A DNA stretch of 64,000 bases, taken from contig CAYPQD010000010.1 of assembly GCA_964412785.1 (NCBI GenBank), positions 4,666 to 68,665 on the forward strand, written 5' to 3'. Shown piece by piece: positions 9,267 through 16,854 of this stretch; positions within the stretch are counted from its first letter, which is position 1; each line of letters starts with the position of its first letter. The notes beneath the pieces were generated by a model, which was not told the DNA's origin, did not search any database, and was given only the letters and a program-made list of their open reading frames with translations. The translations under genes and the position numbers were made by a program. Origin of the DNA: UBA5336 sp964412785. GTDB taxonomy: Bacteria; Pseudomonadota; Alphaproteobacteria; Caulobacterales; Hyphomonadaceae.

Positions 9267-9307
9267 GCGTTCCGCCCGCGACGGCCAACCGGATGAGGAT
9301 ATTCAAG

Positions 9308-10186
9308 ATGGCACTGCCTGACTTCTCCATGCGCCAACTGCTTGAGGCCGGCGTGCACTTCGGTCACCAGGCCCACCGCTGGAACCCGAAAATGAAGCCG
9401 TACATCTACGGCGAGCGCTCCAAGATTCACATTCTCGACCTGTCGAAGACGGTGCCGATGCTGCACCAGGCGCTGGTCAAGGTGCGCGATACGGTCGCTA
9501 AGGGCGGACGGGTGCTGTTCGTCGGGACCAAGCGCCAGGCGGGCGAACCCGTCGCTGAAGCGGCCCAGCGCTGCGCCCAGTACTACATCAATCATCGCTG
9601 GCTCGGCGGCACGCTGACCAACTGGCAGACCGTCTCAGGCTCGATCCGGCGCCTGAAGGATCTGCAGGGCATGTTCGAGGCCGGCGGCGGCGAAGGCTTC
9701 ACCAAGAAGGAGCTCCTCAACCTCGAGCGCGAACGCGACAAGCTCGACCGCGCGCTCGGTGGCATTGCCAATATGGGCGGCCTGCCAGACCTCATGTTCG
9801 TCATCGACACCAACAAGGAGGCGATCGCGGTCAAGGAAGCGCGCAAGCTCGGTATACCCGTGGTCGCTGTGATCGATACCAATTGCGACCCGGATGATGC
9901 CGACTATCCCTTCCCGGGCAATGACGACGCTGCGCGCGCGATCTCGCTCTACTGCAACCTTGTGGCCGACGCGATCATGGACGGTCTTGCGGAATCAGCA
10001 GTGGGCCTGGACATGGATCTTGGAGAACTTGAGGACCTTGGCGAGCTTACCGAAGCTGACCTGGCCGCCGCGGATGCGGCATTTGCCGAATCCGGTGAGA
10101 CCGAGATCGGCGGGCCGGAGGGTGATGGCACCGGCGCTGAAGCGGCCGATGCGGGCGCGGCATCCGGCGATGGCGCCAAGGCCTGA
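9308..10186 (+). CDS. rpsB: 30S ribosomal protein S2
   Basis: A 292-residue S2 protein starting MALPDFSMRQLLEAGVHFGH, with RWNPKMKPYIYGER, HRWLGGTLTNW and the Rossmann-like core PVVAVIDTNCDP. It binds the small-subunit head-body junction near S1. The C-terminal ~55 residues extend beyond the E. coli protein (241 aa) and are acidic and Ala/Gly-rich, a feature of many alphaproteobacterial S2 proteins. The start at 9308 is chosen over an upstream in-frame ATG (9293) by family alignment. It is followed by tsf, the usual partner. Confidence 0.98.
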   Translation: MALPDFSMRQLLEAGVHFGHQAHRWNPKMKPYIYGERSKIHILDLSKTVPMLHQALVKVRDTVAKGGRVLFVGTKRQAGEPVAEAAQRCAQYYINHRWLGGTLTNWQTVSGSIRRLKDLQGMFEAGGGEGFTKKELLNLERERDKLDRALGGIANMGGLPDLMFVIDTNKEAIAVKEARKLGIPVVAVIDTNCDPDDADYPFPGNDDAARAISLYCNLVADAIMDGLAESAVGLDMDLGELEDLGELTEADLAAADAAFAESGETEIGGPEGDGTGAEAADAGAASGDGAKA

Positions 10187-10257
10187 CGCGCAGGACAGGC
10201 GTGGCCGCGCGCGGGCGGGACGAATTGAGAACAGATTGCTTTCAGGGAAAGAGCACC

Positions 10258-11169
10258 ATGGCTGAGATCACTGCCTCGCTTGTGAAGGAACTGCGCGAGA
10301 AGTCTGGCGCAGGGATGATGGACGCGAAAAAGGCGCTCGTGGAAAGCGGCGGCGACATGGAGGCCGCCGTCGACTGGCTGCGCGCCAAGGGCCTCTCGAA
10401 GGCGGCAAAGAAATCCGGCCGCATGGCGGCGGAGGGCCTGGTCGCCGTCACGGTGTCGCGGGACGGCACCACAGGCGCAGCGGTCGAACTCAATGCCGAG
10501 ACCGATTTCGTCGCTCGCAACGCGACGTTCCAGGAGGCGCTCGCCGGCATCTCCAGGGTGGCGCTCGACACCGACGGCACGCTCGAGGGCCTCAAGGCGG
10601 CGCCCTCGCCGGACGGTCAGGGCACCGTTGATGACCTGATCACCCGCCTCATCGCGACCATTGGCGAGAACATGACGCTACGGCGCATTGAGACGGTTTC
10701 GGTCGGTTCCGGTGCGGTTGCGAGCTATGTCCACAATGCCGCAGCCGAAGGCATGGGCAAGGTGGGCGTCCTGGTTGCCCTGGAGGGCGAGGGCGCTGAT
10801 CTGGCTGAGGCGGGGCGCAAGGTCGCGATGCATGTGGCGGCGACCTCGCCGGCGGCTGCAACCATTGAGTCCCTCGACCCGGCGCTGGTGGAGCGCGAGC
10901 GCACTATCCTCACCGATCAGGCCCGCGAGAGCGGCAAGCCGGACGCGGTGATCGAGAAGATGATCGACGGTCGGATGCGCAAGTTCTACCAGGAGGTTGT
11001 TCTGGTCGAGCAGGCCTTTGTCATGGACCCGGACAAGACGGTTGGAAAGGTCATCGAGGAGGCCGGCGCTACGCTCAGGGGCTTTGTCCACTTCAAGCTC
11101 GGCGAAGGCCTTGACAAGGGCGAGGGCGACGATTTCGCTGCGGAAGTCGCGGCCATCACCAAGGGGTGA
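10258..11169 (+). CDS. tsf: Elongation factor Ts
   Basis: A 303-residue EF-Ts that exchanges GDP on EF-Tu. It has the N-terminal UBA-like domain (TASLVKELREKSGAGMMDAKKAL), the core motif ELNAETDFVARN that inserts beside the Tu nucleotide site, and the coiled-coil/C-terminal module (about 225-300). The start at 10258 gives the conserved N-terminus; an upstream frame opening at 10201 is atypical. It is the second gene of rpsB-tsf-pyrH-frr; its 3' side borders the assembly gap. Confidence 0.98.
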   Translation: MAEITASLVKELREKSGAGMMDAKKALVESGGDMEAAVDWLRAKGLSKAAKKSGRMAAEGLVAVTVSRDGTTGAAVELNAETDFVARNATFQEALAGISRVALDTDGTLEGLKAAPSPDGQGTVDDLITRLIATIGENMTLRRIETVSVGSGAVASYVHNAAAEGMGKVGVLVALEGEGADLAEAGRKVAMHVAATSPAAATIESLDPALVERERTILTDQARESGKPDAVIEKMIDGRMRKFYQEVVLVEQAFVMDPDKTVGKVIEEAGATLRGFVHFKLGEGLDKGEGDDFAAEVAAITKG

Positions 11170-11196
11170 GGGCTGGCTATCGGCGGTTTGCGCCCA

Positions 11197-11251
11197 TGGC
11201 TTCTGGCGCTCTACGGATCGACGCCATGCAGAGGCGGTGGCAGAGGCGGTG
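11197..11251 (+). repeat. 55-bp direct repeat, left copy, abutting an N gap
   Basis: These 55 bases, from TGGCTTCTGG to AGAGGCGGTG, recur exactly at 11352-11406. The two copies lie directly at each side of the N run. Exact identity over exactly 55 bases at two contig ends is what an unmerged k-mer overlap looks like. The real chromosome probably has one copy and no gap. The tsf-pyrH spacer otherwise shows no gene. Confidence 0.9.
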
Positions 11252-11351
11252 NNNNNNNNNNNNNNNNNNNNNNNNNNNNNNNNNNNNNNNNNNNNNNNNN
11301 NNNNNNNNNNNNNNNNNNNNNNNNNNNNNNNNNNNNNNNNNNNNNNNNNNN
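11252..11351. other. Run of 100 N (scaffold gap)
   Basis: Exactly 100 undefined bases, a conventional placeholder length rather than a measured gap. They lie in the tsf-pyrH spacer, and the flanking 55-bp duplication suggests that no sequence is missing. Confidence 0.98.
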
Positions 11352-11406
11352 TGGCTTCTGGCGCTCTACGGATCGACGCCATGCAGAGGCGGTGGCAGAG
11401 GCGGTG
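11352..11406 (+). repeat. 55-bp direct repeat, right copy
   Basis: Identical to 11197-11251 and starting at the first base after the N run. After collapsing the two copies and removing the Ns, the tsf-pyrH spacer would be about 167 bp. Confidence 0.9.
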
Positions 11407-11491
11407 AACGCCGGCATGCATCGCGTGGCCGGGCGATGACATCCTGCCGGGAATCCGATAGGGCAACGCGAGCCGCTCCGGAGCCCGCCCC

Positions 11492-12277
11492 ATGACCCAG
11501 CCTGCCAATGACGCCGACACCGAACCCGGTCCGTCCGGCATTCCCTCGCAGGCGCTTGCCTACAAGCGCGTGCTGCTGAAGATCTCAGGCGAGGCGCTGA
11601 TGGGTCCGCGCGAGTTCGGGATCGACATGGCAACCTGCACCCGCTTTGCCGGCGAGATTGCCGCGGCCCGGGCGACCGGGGCCGAGCTCTGCCTCGTCAT
11701 AGGCGGTGGCAACATCTTTCGCGGCCTTGCTGGCGCAGCGCAGGGCATGGACCGCTCCCAGGCCGACAGCATGGGTATGCTCGCCACGGTGATGAACGCG
11801 CTCGCCATGCAAAGTGCGCTGGAGCGGATCGGCGTTGAGACCCGCGTGCAGTCGGCGATCCCGATGGACACGGTTTGCGAGCCCTATATCCGTCGCCGGG
11901 CGATCCGCCACATGGAGAAGGGCCGGATCGTCGTCTTTGCCGCCGGGACCGGCAACCCCTTCTTCACCACAGATACCGGCGCGGCCCTGCGGGCTGCGGA
12001 GATGGGCTGCGACGCGATGCTGAAGGGCACCCAGGTTGATGGCGTCTACAGTGCCGATCCGAAGATCGACGCCAGTGCAAAGCGCTATGACGAACTGGCC
12101 TACCAGGACGTCCTGGCGCGCGACCTGCGGGTGATGGACGCCTCTGCGGTCAGCTTGATGCGCGATACGAACATCCCCATCGTTGTGTTCTCGCTGCATG
12201 ACGTTGGTGCACTCCAGGAGGTGCTTTATGGCCGCGGGACGTTTACAGTAATCTCCAACAGGACAAGAGCTGGCTAG
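11492..12277 (+). CDS. pyrH: UMP kinase
   Basis: A 261-residue amino-acid-kinase-fold enzyme that phosphorylates UMP to UDP in pyrimidine nucleotide synthesis. Motifs: YKRVLLKISGEALMG (phosphate binding), LVIGGGNIFRG, DSMGMLATVMNALA, GTGNPFFTTDTGAALRA and GTQVDGVYSADPK. The N-terminal ~22 residues before YKRVLLK are an extension, common in alphaproteobacteria. The stop codon directly abuts the frr start, giving tight co-expression. Confidence 0.98.
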   Translation: MTQPANDADTEPGPSGIPSQALAYKRVLLKISGEALMGPREFGIDMATCTRFAGEIAAARATGAELCLVIGGGNIFRGLAGAAQGMDRSQADSMGMLATVMNALAMQSALERIGVETRVQSAIPMDTVCEPYIRRRAIRHMEKGRIVVFAAGTGNPFFTTDTGAALRAAEMGCDAMLKGTQVDGVYSADPKIDASAKRYDELAYQDVLARDLRVMDASAVSLMRDTNIPIVVFSLHDVGALQEVLYGRGTFTVISNRTRAG

Positions 12278-12832
12278 ATGAGTTTGGACAAGAAAGCGCT
12301 CGAGACACGCATGGACAAGGCGCTGCAGGCGCTGGCTCAGGAATTTGCCGGCCTGCGCACCGGCCGGGCGTCGGTCAACCTGCTCGACAGCGTGGTGGTG
12401 CCGGCCTACGGATCCAGTGTGCCGCTGAACCAGGTCGCTTCGGTGTCGGTGCCGGAAAGCCGCATGCTTGTGGTCAATGTCTGGGACAAGGCGGTGGTTG
12501 GCGCGGCGGACAAGGCGATCCGCGAGGCCGGGCTGGGGCTCAACCCCGTGGTCGACGGGCAAAACCTGCGCATCCCGATCCCGCCACTGAACGAGGAGCG
12601 CCGCGCCGAGCTCGCCAAGCTCGCCGGCAAGTATGCCGAGAGCGCACGCGTCGCGGTCCGCAATGTCCGCCGTGATGGCAATGATGAGCTGAAGCGGCTT
12701 GAGAAGGATGGCGAGATCAGCGAGGACGACCAGCGCCGTCTCGCCGATGAGGTGCAGAAGCTGACCGACACGTTTGTTGAGCGCATCGACGAGGCGCTGA
12801 AGGCCAAGGAAGCGGAGATCATGCAGGTCTGA
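12278..12832 (+). CDS. frr: Ribosome recycling factor
   Basis: A 184-residue protein matching RRF in length and motifs (LRTGRASVNLLDSV near the start, NPVVDGQNLRIPIPPLNEERR in domain II, and the C-terminal helix RISDEVQKLTD-like DEVQKLTDTFVERIDEALKAKE). It splits post-termination ribosomes with EF-G. The stop TGA shares its last base with the uppS ATG (TGATG), so translation of the two is likely coupled. Confidence 0.98.
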   Translation: MSLDKKALETRMDKALQALAQEFAGLRTGRASVNLLDSVVVPAYGSSVPLNQVASVSVPESRMLVVNVWDKAVVGAADKAIREAGLGLNPVVDGQNLRIPIPPLNEERRAELAKLAGKYAESARVAVRNVRRDGNDELKRLEKDGEISEDDQRRLADEVQKLTDTFVERIDEALKAKEAEIMQV

Positions 12833-13614
12833 TGGCGCCCACTCCAGCCGCTGGCCCGGCTGCTTTCGGGGCGGAGGCGGCTGAGGGACCGCATCATGTG
12901 GCGATCATCATGGATGGCAATGGCCGCTGGGCGAAGGCAAGGGGCCTGCCGCGCGGGTCAGGGCATGAGCGGGGGGTCGAGGCGCTGCGGCGCACCGTCG
13001 AGGGGGCCGGCGATCTGGGCATCACCCACCTGACGGTGTTTTCCTTTTCCACCGAGAACTGGCGCCGCCCTCTGGCGGAGGTGAACGTCCTGTTCGGCCT
13101 GCTGCGGGCCTATGTCCGCCGTGACCTCGACCGGCTGACCCGGGAAGGGGTTCGTGTGCGCGTGATCGGCCTGCGCGAAGGCCTGCCCGACGACGTTGCC
13201 CAGCTGTGCGCCCGCGCTGAGCGCCAGACCGAGGGCAATGACCGGTTCAACCTCACAATCGCATTCAATTATGGCGGCCGGGACGAGATCACCCGGGCGG
13301 CCCGCGCCGTGGCGGAGGCGGTCGCGCGTGGCGAGCTGCAGCCCGGTGACGTGACCGAGACTGCGATCGCCGCGCACCTCGACACCAACGGGCTGCCCGA
13401 TCCGGACCTCGTCATCCGTACCAGCGGCGAGCGTCGCATCAGCAATTTCCTGCTCTGGCAGTCGGCCTACTCCGAATATGTCTTCACCGACGTGCTGTGG
13501 CCCGATTTCGGGATCGAGCAGCTGCGCACCGCGATCGCTGACTACCGTGCGCGCGAGCGGCGATTCGGCCAGGCCACGATCGGCGAGGCGGGCGCCGGAA
13601 TGGCGGGCCCGTGA
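12832..13614 (+). CDS. uppS: Undecaprenyl diphosphate synthase (cis-prenyltransferase)
   Basis: A 260-residue enzyme that condenses isopentenyl diphosphate onto farnesyl diphosphate to make the C55 carrier for peptidoglycan and O-antigen. Motifs: HVAIIMDGNGRWAKARGLPR with the catalytic Asp, HERGVEALRR, FSFSTENWRRP, FNYGGRDEITRA and the C-terminal DLVIRTSGERRISNFLLWQ with SEYVFTDVLWPDF. The 3' end overlaps cdsA by 4 bp. It is in the conserved frr-uppS-cdsA-dxr-rseP order. Confidence 0.97.
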   Translation: MAPTPAAGPAAFGAEAAEGPHHVAIIMDGNGRWAKARGLPRGSGHERGVEALRRTVEGAGDLGITHLTVFSFSTENWRRPLAEVNVLFGLLRAYVRRDLDRLTREGVRVRVIGLREGLPDDVAQLCARAERQTEGNDRFNLTIAFNYGGRDEITRAARAVAEAVARGELQPGDVTETAIAAHLDTNGLPDPDLVIRTSGERRISNFLLWQSAYSEYVFTDVLWPDFGIEQLRTAIADYRARERRFGQATIGEAGAGMAGP

Positions 13615-14441
13615 GCGTGGAGGCGCCAGCGCAGCGGTCGGCCGGGGACCTTGCGCTGAGGATCGCGTCGGCTGCGGTGCTGATCCCGTTCGCCCTGTTC
13701 GTCGTCCATCGCGGTGGCTGGTGGCTGGGCGCCGGCGCCGCGCTGTTTGCGGGCGCCATGGCCTTTGAATGGGCGCGGATGAGCGGCCAGAAGGGGGGGG
13801 CGCTGGCGATCGCCGGCCTGGCGGCGGCCAATCTCGCCTATCCCGCCCTCTCGTCCGGCCAGCCAGCGCTGGGCTTTACCATTGGCGGCCTGGTCGCAAC
13901 GGGGCTCGTCCTGGCCGCGCTCAACACCCGTGCCGCGCCGCTTGCCCTGTTCGGGGCGCTGTATGCCGGCGGCATGCCGCTGGCGCTTCAGGCCCTGCGC
14001 GGCGGGCCGTGGGATGGCGCTGCGGCGGCGCTGATCCTGATGGCGATAGTCTGGGCGTCCGACAGCGCCGCCTATTTTGCCGGCCGGGGTTTTGGCGGCC
14101 CGGCACTGTCACCGAGGGACAGTCCCAACAAGACCTGGAGCGGTGCGCTTGGCGCGGTGTTGTGCTCGGCGCTGTCGGGGATGATTGCCGCGGGTCTCCT
14201 CGGGGCATCGCAGGTCGTCTGGGCACTGTTCGGCGCCGGCCTCTCGGCGGTGGCACAGGGCGGCGACCTGTTCGAAAGCCAGCTGAAGCGCCGCTTCGGC
14301 GTCAAGGATGCGAGCGGCCTGGTGCCGGGTCATGGCGGTGTCATGGACCGGGTCGACGGGCTCGGCGCGGTGTGCGTTGCCACTGTCATGCTGTTCCTGC
14401 TACTCCCCGCACTTGTCTCGACGCTGGGCCTTGAGGGGTAG
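13611..14441 (+). CDS. cdsA: Phosphatidate cytidylyltransferase
   Basis: A 276-residue polytopic membrane enzyme making CDP-diacylglycerol from phosphatidic acid and CTP. About seven or eight hydrophobic segments are visible. The C-terminal signature is intact: SPRDSPNKTWSG, then GDLFESQLKRRFGVKDAS and PGHGGVMDRVDGL. The start is a GTG at 13611 overlapping the uppS stop (GTGA), the arrangement expected of a coupled pair. Confidence 0.96.
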   Translation: MSVEAPAQRSAGDLALRIASAAVLIPFALFVVHRGGWWLGAGAALFAGAMAFEWARMSGQKGGALAIAGLAAANLAYPALSSGQPALGFTIGGLVATGLVLAALNTRAAPLALFGALYAGGMPLALQALRGGPWDGAAAALILMAIVWASDSAAYFAGRGFGGPALSPRDSPNKTWSGALGAVLCSALSGMIAAGLLGASQVVWALFGAGLSAVAQGGDLFESQLKRRFGVKDASGLVPGHGGVMDRVDGLGAVCVATVMLFLLLPALVSTLGLEG

Positions 14442-14446
14442 CGACA

Positions 14447-15646
14447 ATGCAGCGCGTCTCCATCTTCGGCGCCACCGGCTCGATCGGCTGTTCGGCGCTC
14501 GATGTCATCGCCCATGCCAATGCGGCCGGTCGCGATCCGGCCTTCTCTCTTGTCGCGCTGGTCGGCGGGCGGAATGTCGAACGCCTCGCGAAGCAGGCGA
14601 TCGCCCACCGCCCGGAGATCGCCGTCATTGCCGACCCGTGTCGGGGCGAGGCCCTGGCGGAGCGGCTCGCCCCGCACGGCATCGCCACCGCCTGTGGGGA
14701 GGCGGCCGTGATCGAGGCGGCAGCCCGCCCCTGCGACAAGCTGATCGGTGCGATTGTCGGCTCTGCAGGTCTGGCCTCTACGCTGGCGGCAGTGCGACAG
14801 GGCACGACGGTCGCGCTTGCCAACAAGGAGAGCATTGTTTGCGCCGGCCGGCTGATCCTGTCGGAGGCGGCGCGTCATGGTGCAACCATCCTCCCGCTCG
14901 ATTCTGAGCACAACGCCATTTTCCAGGTCCTGCAGCAGCGTTGCGGGCTGGAGAAGCTCACCATCACCGCGTCCGGAGGTCCCTTCCGCACTGCCACCCT
15001 TGAGGAGATGGCCAGCGCGACCCCGGAGGTCGCCGCCGCCCACCCGAACTGGAGCATGGGGATCAAGAACTCCATCGACAGCGCCACGCTGATGAACAAG
15101 GCGCTGGAATTCATCGAGGCGGCTTACCTGTTCGACCTACCGGAGGCCGCGATCGACGTCCTCGTCCACCCCCAGTCCATCGTCCACGGCATGGCCCATT
15201 ATGTCGACGGTTCGGTGCTCGCCCAGCTCGGCTGCCCGGACATGCGCACACCGATCGCCCATGCGCTTGCCTGGCCGGAGCGGGTTGCGACCCCGGTCGC
15301 CCGTCTCGACCTGGCCACCCTCGGGCGTCTCGACTTCGAGGCGGTGGATGACGCGCGCTTTCCCGCGCTTGGTTATGCCCGGGCCGCTGCGCGCATGGGA
15401 CCGGCCGCAGCGACATTGTTAAATAGTGCTAATGAAGCGGCCGTGGCTGCATTTGTTGCGGGAAAATGCGGCTTCCTCGACATAAGCTGGGTCGTCGGCC
15501 GGATTGTCGGCGCGTTCCCTGCCTCGGAGTTCGCGGGCCTTGCCTGCGCGGACCTTGAGGAGATCGCCTGGGTTGACAGGCGTGGCCGTGAGCTTGCATC
15601 CGACCACCTGAAGAAAGCGCCCGGACGGGCTGGAGGCACCGCGTGA
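14447..15646 (+). CDS. dxr: 1-deoxy-D-xylulose 5-phosphate reductoisomerase
   Basis: A 399-residue enzyme of the MEP isoprenoid pathway that converts DXP to MEP with NADPH and a divalent metal. Motifs: FGATGSIGCSALDVI (NADPH binding), LANKESIVCAG, LPLDSEHNAIFQ (metal/substrate), TASGGPFR, and the flexible loop with NWSMGIKNSIDSATLMNK. It supplies precursors for UppS encoded upstream. Its 3' end overlaps the GTG start of rseP. Confidence 0.98.
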   Translation: MQRVSIFGATGSIGCSALDVIAHANAAGRDPAFSLVALVGGRNVERLAKQAIAHRPEIAVIADPCRGEALAERLAPHGIATACGEAAVIEAAARPCDKLIGAIVGSAGLASTLAAVRQGTTVALANKESIVCAGRLILSEAARHGATILPLDSEHNAIFQVLQQRCGLEKLTITASGGPFRTATLEEMASATPEVAAAHPNWSMGIKNSIDSATLMNKALEFIEAAYLFDLPEAAIDVLVHPQSIVHGMAHYVDGSVLAQLGCPDMRTPIAHALAWPERVATPVARLDLATLGRLDFEAVDDARFPALGYARAAARMGPAAATLLNSANEAAVAAFVAGKCGFLDISWVVGRIVGAFPASEFAGLACADLEEIAWVDRRGRELASDHLKKAPGRAGGTA

Positions 15647-16809
15647 CGGATATCCTGACCCAGGGTCCCATCTTCCTTGTTTGCCTGATCTTCATGCTTG
15701 GCATTGTGGTGGTCGTCCACGAACTGGGGCATTACTGGGCAGGGCGCGTGTTCGGAGCCGCAGCGGAGAGCTTCTCGGTCGGTTTCGGCAAGCCGGTCTT
15801 CGAACGCAAGGACGCCCGTGGCACCCGCTGGCGCGTCAACTGGATCCCACTTGGCGGCTTCGTGAAATTTGTTGGCGAGGGCCAGCTTGCCGGCGATGTC
15901 GGCCGGATCGAACGCGGCCCGGTCGGAAAGCCCTTTCCCGATCTCACCGTTGGCCAGCGCTCGGTCGTTGCCATAGCCGGCCCGCTCGCCAATTTCATTC
16001 TTGCGATCATGATCTTCGCAGCGATCCTCCTGGTCGAGGGCAGCGCGCAGCAGAAGATCAGCGTGGCCGGCGTGCAGCCCGACAGCCCGGCGGCGGCCGC
16101 CGGGATCCGCGAGGGCGATGTTTTTACTGCCATCAATGGAAAGCGGGTCGACAACCTGCAGACCTTCCTCCTGCCGATCCATCTCGGCGCAGGCGACCCG
16201 GTCGATCTCGGCATCGAGCGCGCAGGCTCGCCGCTGCAGCTCATTGTCACGCCGCAGCGGCAGGTGCGCGACAATGGCCTCGGCCAGCAGGTGGCCATGG
16301 GCACCATTGGCGTGCAGCTCTCCGCCGAGGCGCTTGAACCGAAGACCTTCAACCCGGCCACTGCGCTGGTCGGCGGCGTTGAGGAAACCGGAGACACGCT
16401 GGCGATGACTGTCAGGCTGCTGGCGCGGCTTGTCACGGGCAAGGAGCCCCTCTCCAGCCTGTCCGGCCCCGTCGGGATCGGCGACGTGACGCGCCGCGTC
16501 GTCAACCGCACGCTGGAGCATGAGGGCCTGCCGCCGCCGCTAAAGCTGCGTGTGCTGGCGCTTGACCTGCTGCAGATCTGCGCTCTCGTGTCGGTCGGGA
16601 TCGGCCTGTTCAACCTGCTCCCATTGCCGGTGCTCGATGGCGGCCACCTCGTGTTCAACGCGTATGAGGCTGTCACTGGAAAGGCACTTCCTGAAAAAAT
16701 ACAGGAGGCCAGCCTGACGGCAGGGCTCATTCTGCTATTAGCCATGTTCGTCGTCGTCACTTGGGGTGATGTGATCGAGACCGGTGTGTTCGGCGAAGTC
16801 GGGGGCTGA
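15643..16809 (+). CDS. rseP: Site-2 zinc metalloprotease RseP
   Basis: A 388-residue intramembrane protease with the HELGH zinc motif in the first membrane helix (about residues 24-28), one recognisable PDZ-like domain (about 125-210, GVQPDSPAAAAGIREGDVFTAING) and the C-terminal NLLPLPVLDGGHLV motif supplying the third zinc ligand. It cleaves membrane-embedded anti-sigma factors or signal-peptide remnants. The E. coli enzyme has two PDZ domains; only one is obvious here. The GTG start overlaps the dxr stop. Confidence 0.95.
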   Translation: MTDILTQGPIFLVCLIFMLGIVVVVHELGHYWAGRVFGAAAESFSVGFGKPVFERKDARGTRWRVNWIPLGGFVKFVGEGQLAGDVGRIERGPVGKPFPDLTVGQRSVVAIAGPLANFILAIMIFAAILLVEGSAQQKISVAGVQPDSPAAAAGIREGDVFTAINGKRVDNLQTFLLPIHLGAGDPVDLGIERAGSPLQLIVTPQRQVRDNGLGQQVAMGTIGVQLSAEALEPKTFNPATALVGGVEETGDTLAMTVRLLARLVTGKEPLSSLSGPVGIGDVTRRVVNRTLEHEGLPPPLKLRVLALDLLQICALVSVGIGLFNLLPLPVLDGGHLVFNAYEAVTGKALPEKIQEASLTAGLILLLAMFVVVTWGDVIETGVFGEVGG

Positions 16810-16854
16810 GCGTCGTACAGCACAGGTTTGGACGAGAAAGGGTCGAGGTCGCCG

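Noticed and set aside
10678..11541. Open frames crossing the N run between tsf and pyrH
   Set aside because: They depend on 100 undefined bases and a duplicated contig end, and their protein text is shadow of tsf or pyrH.
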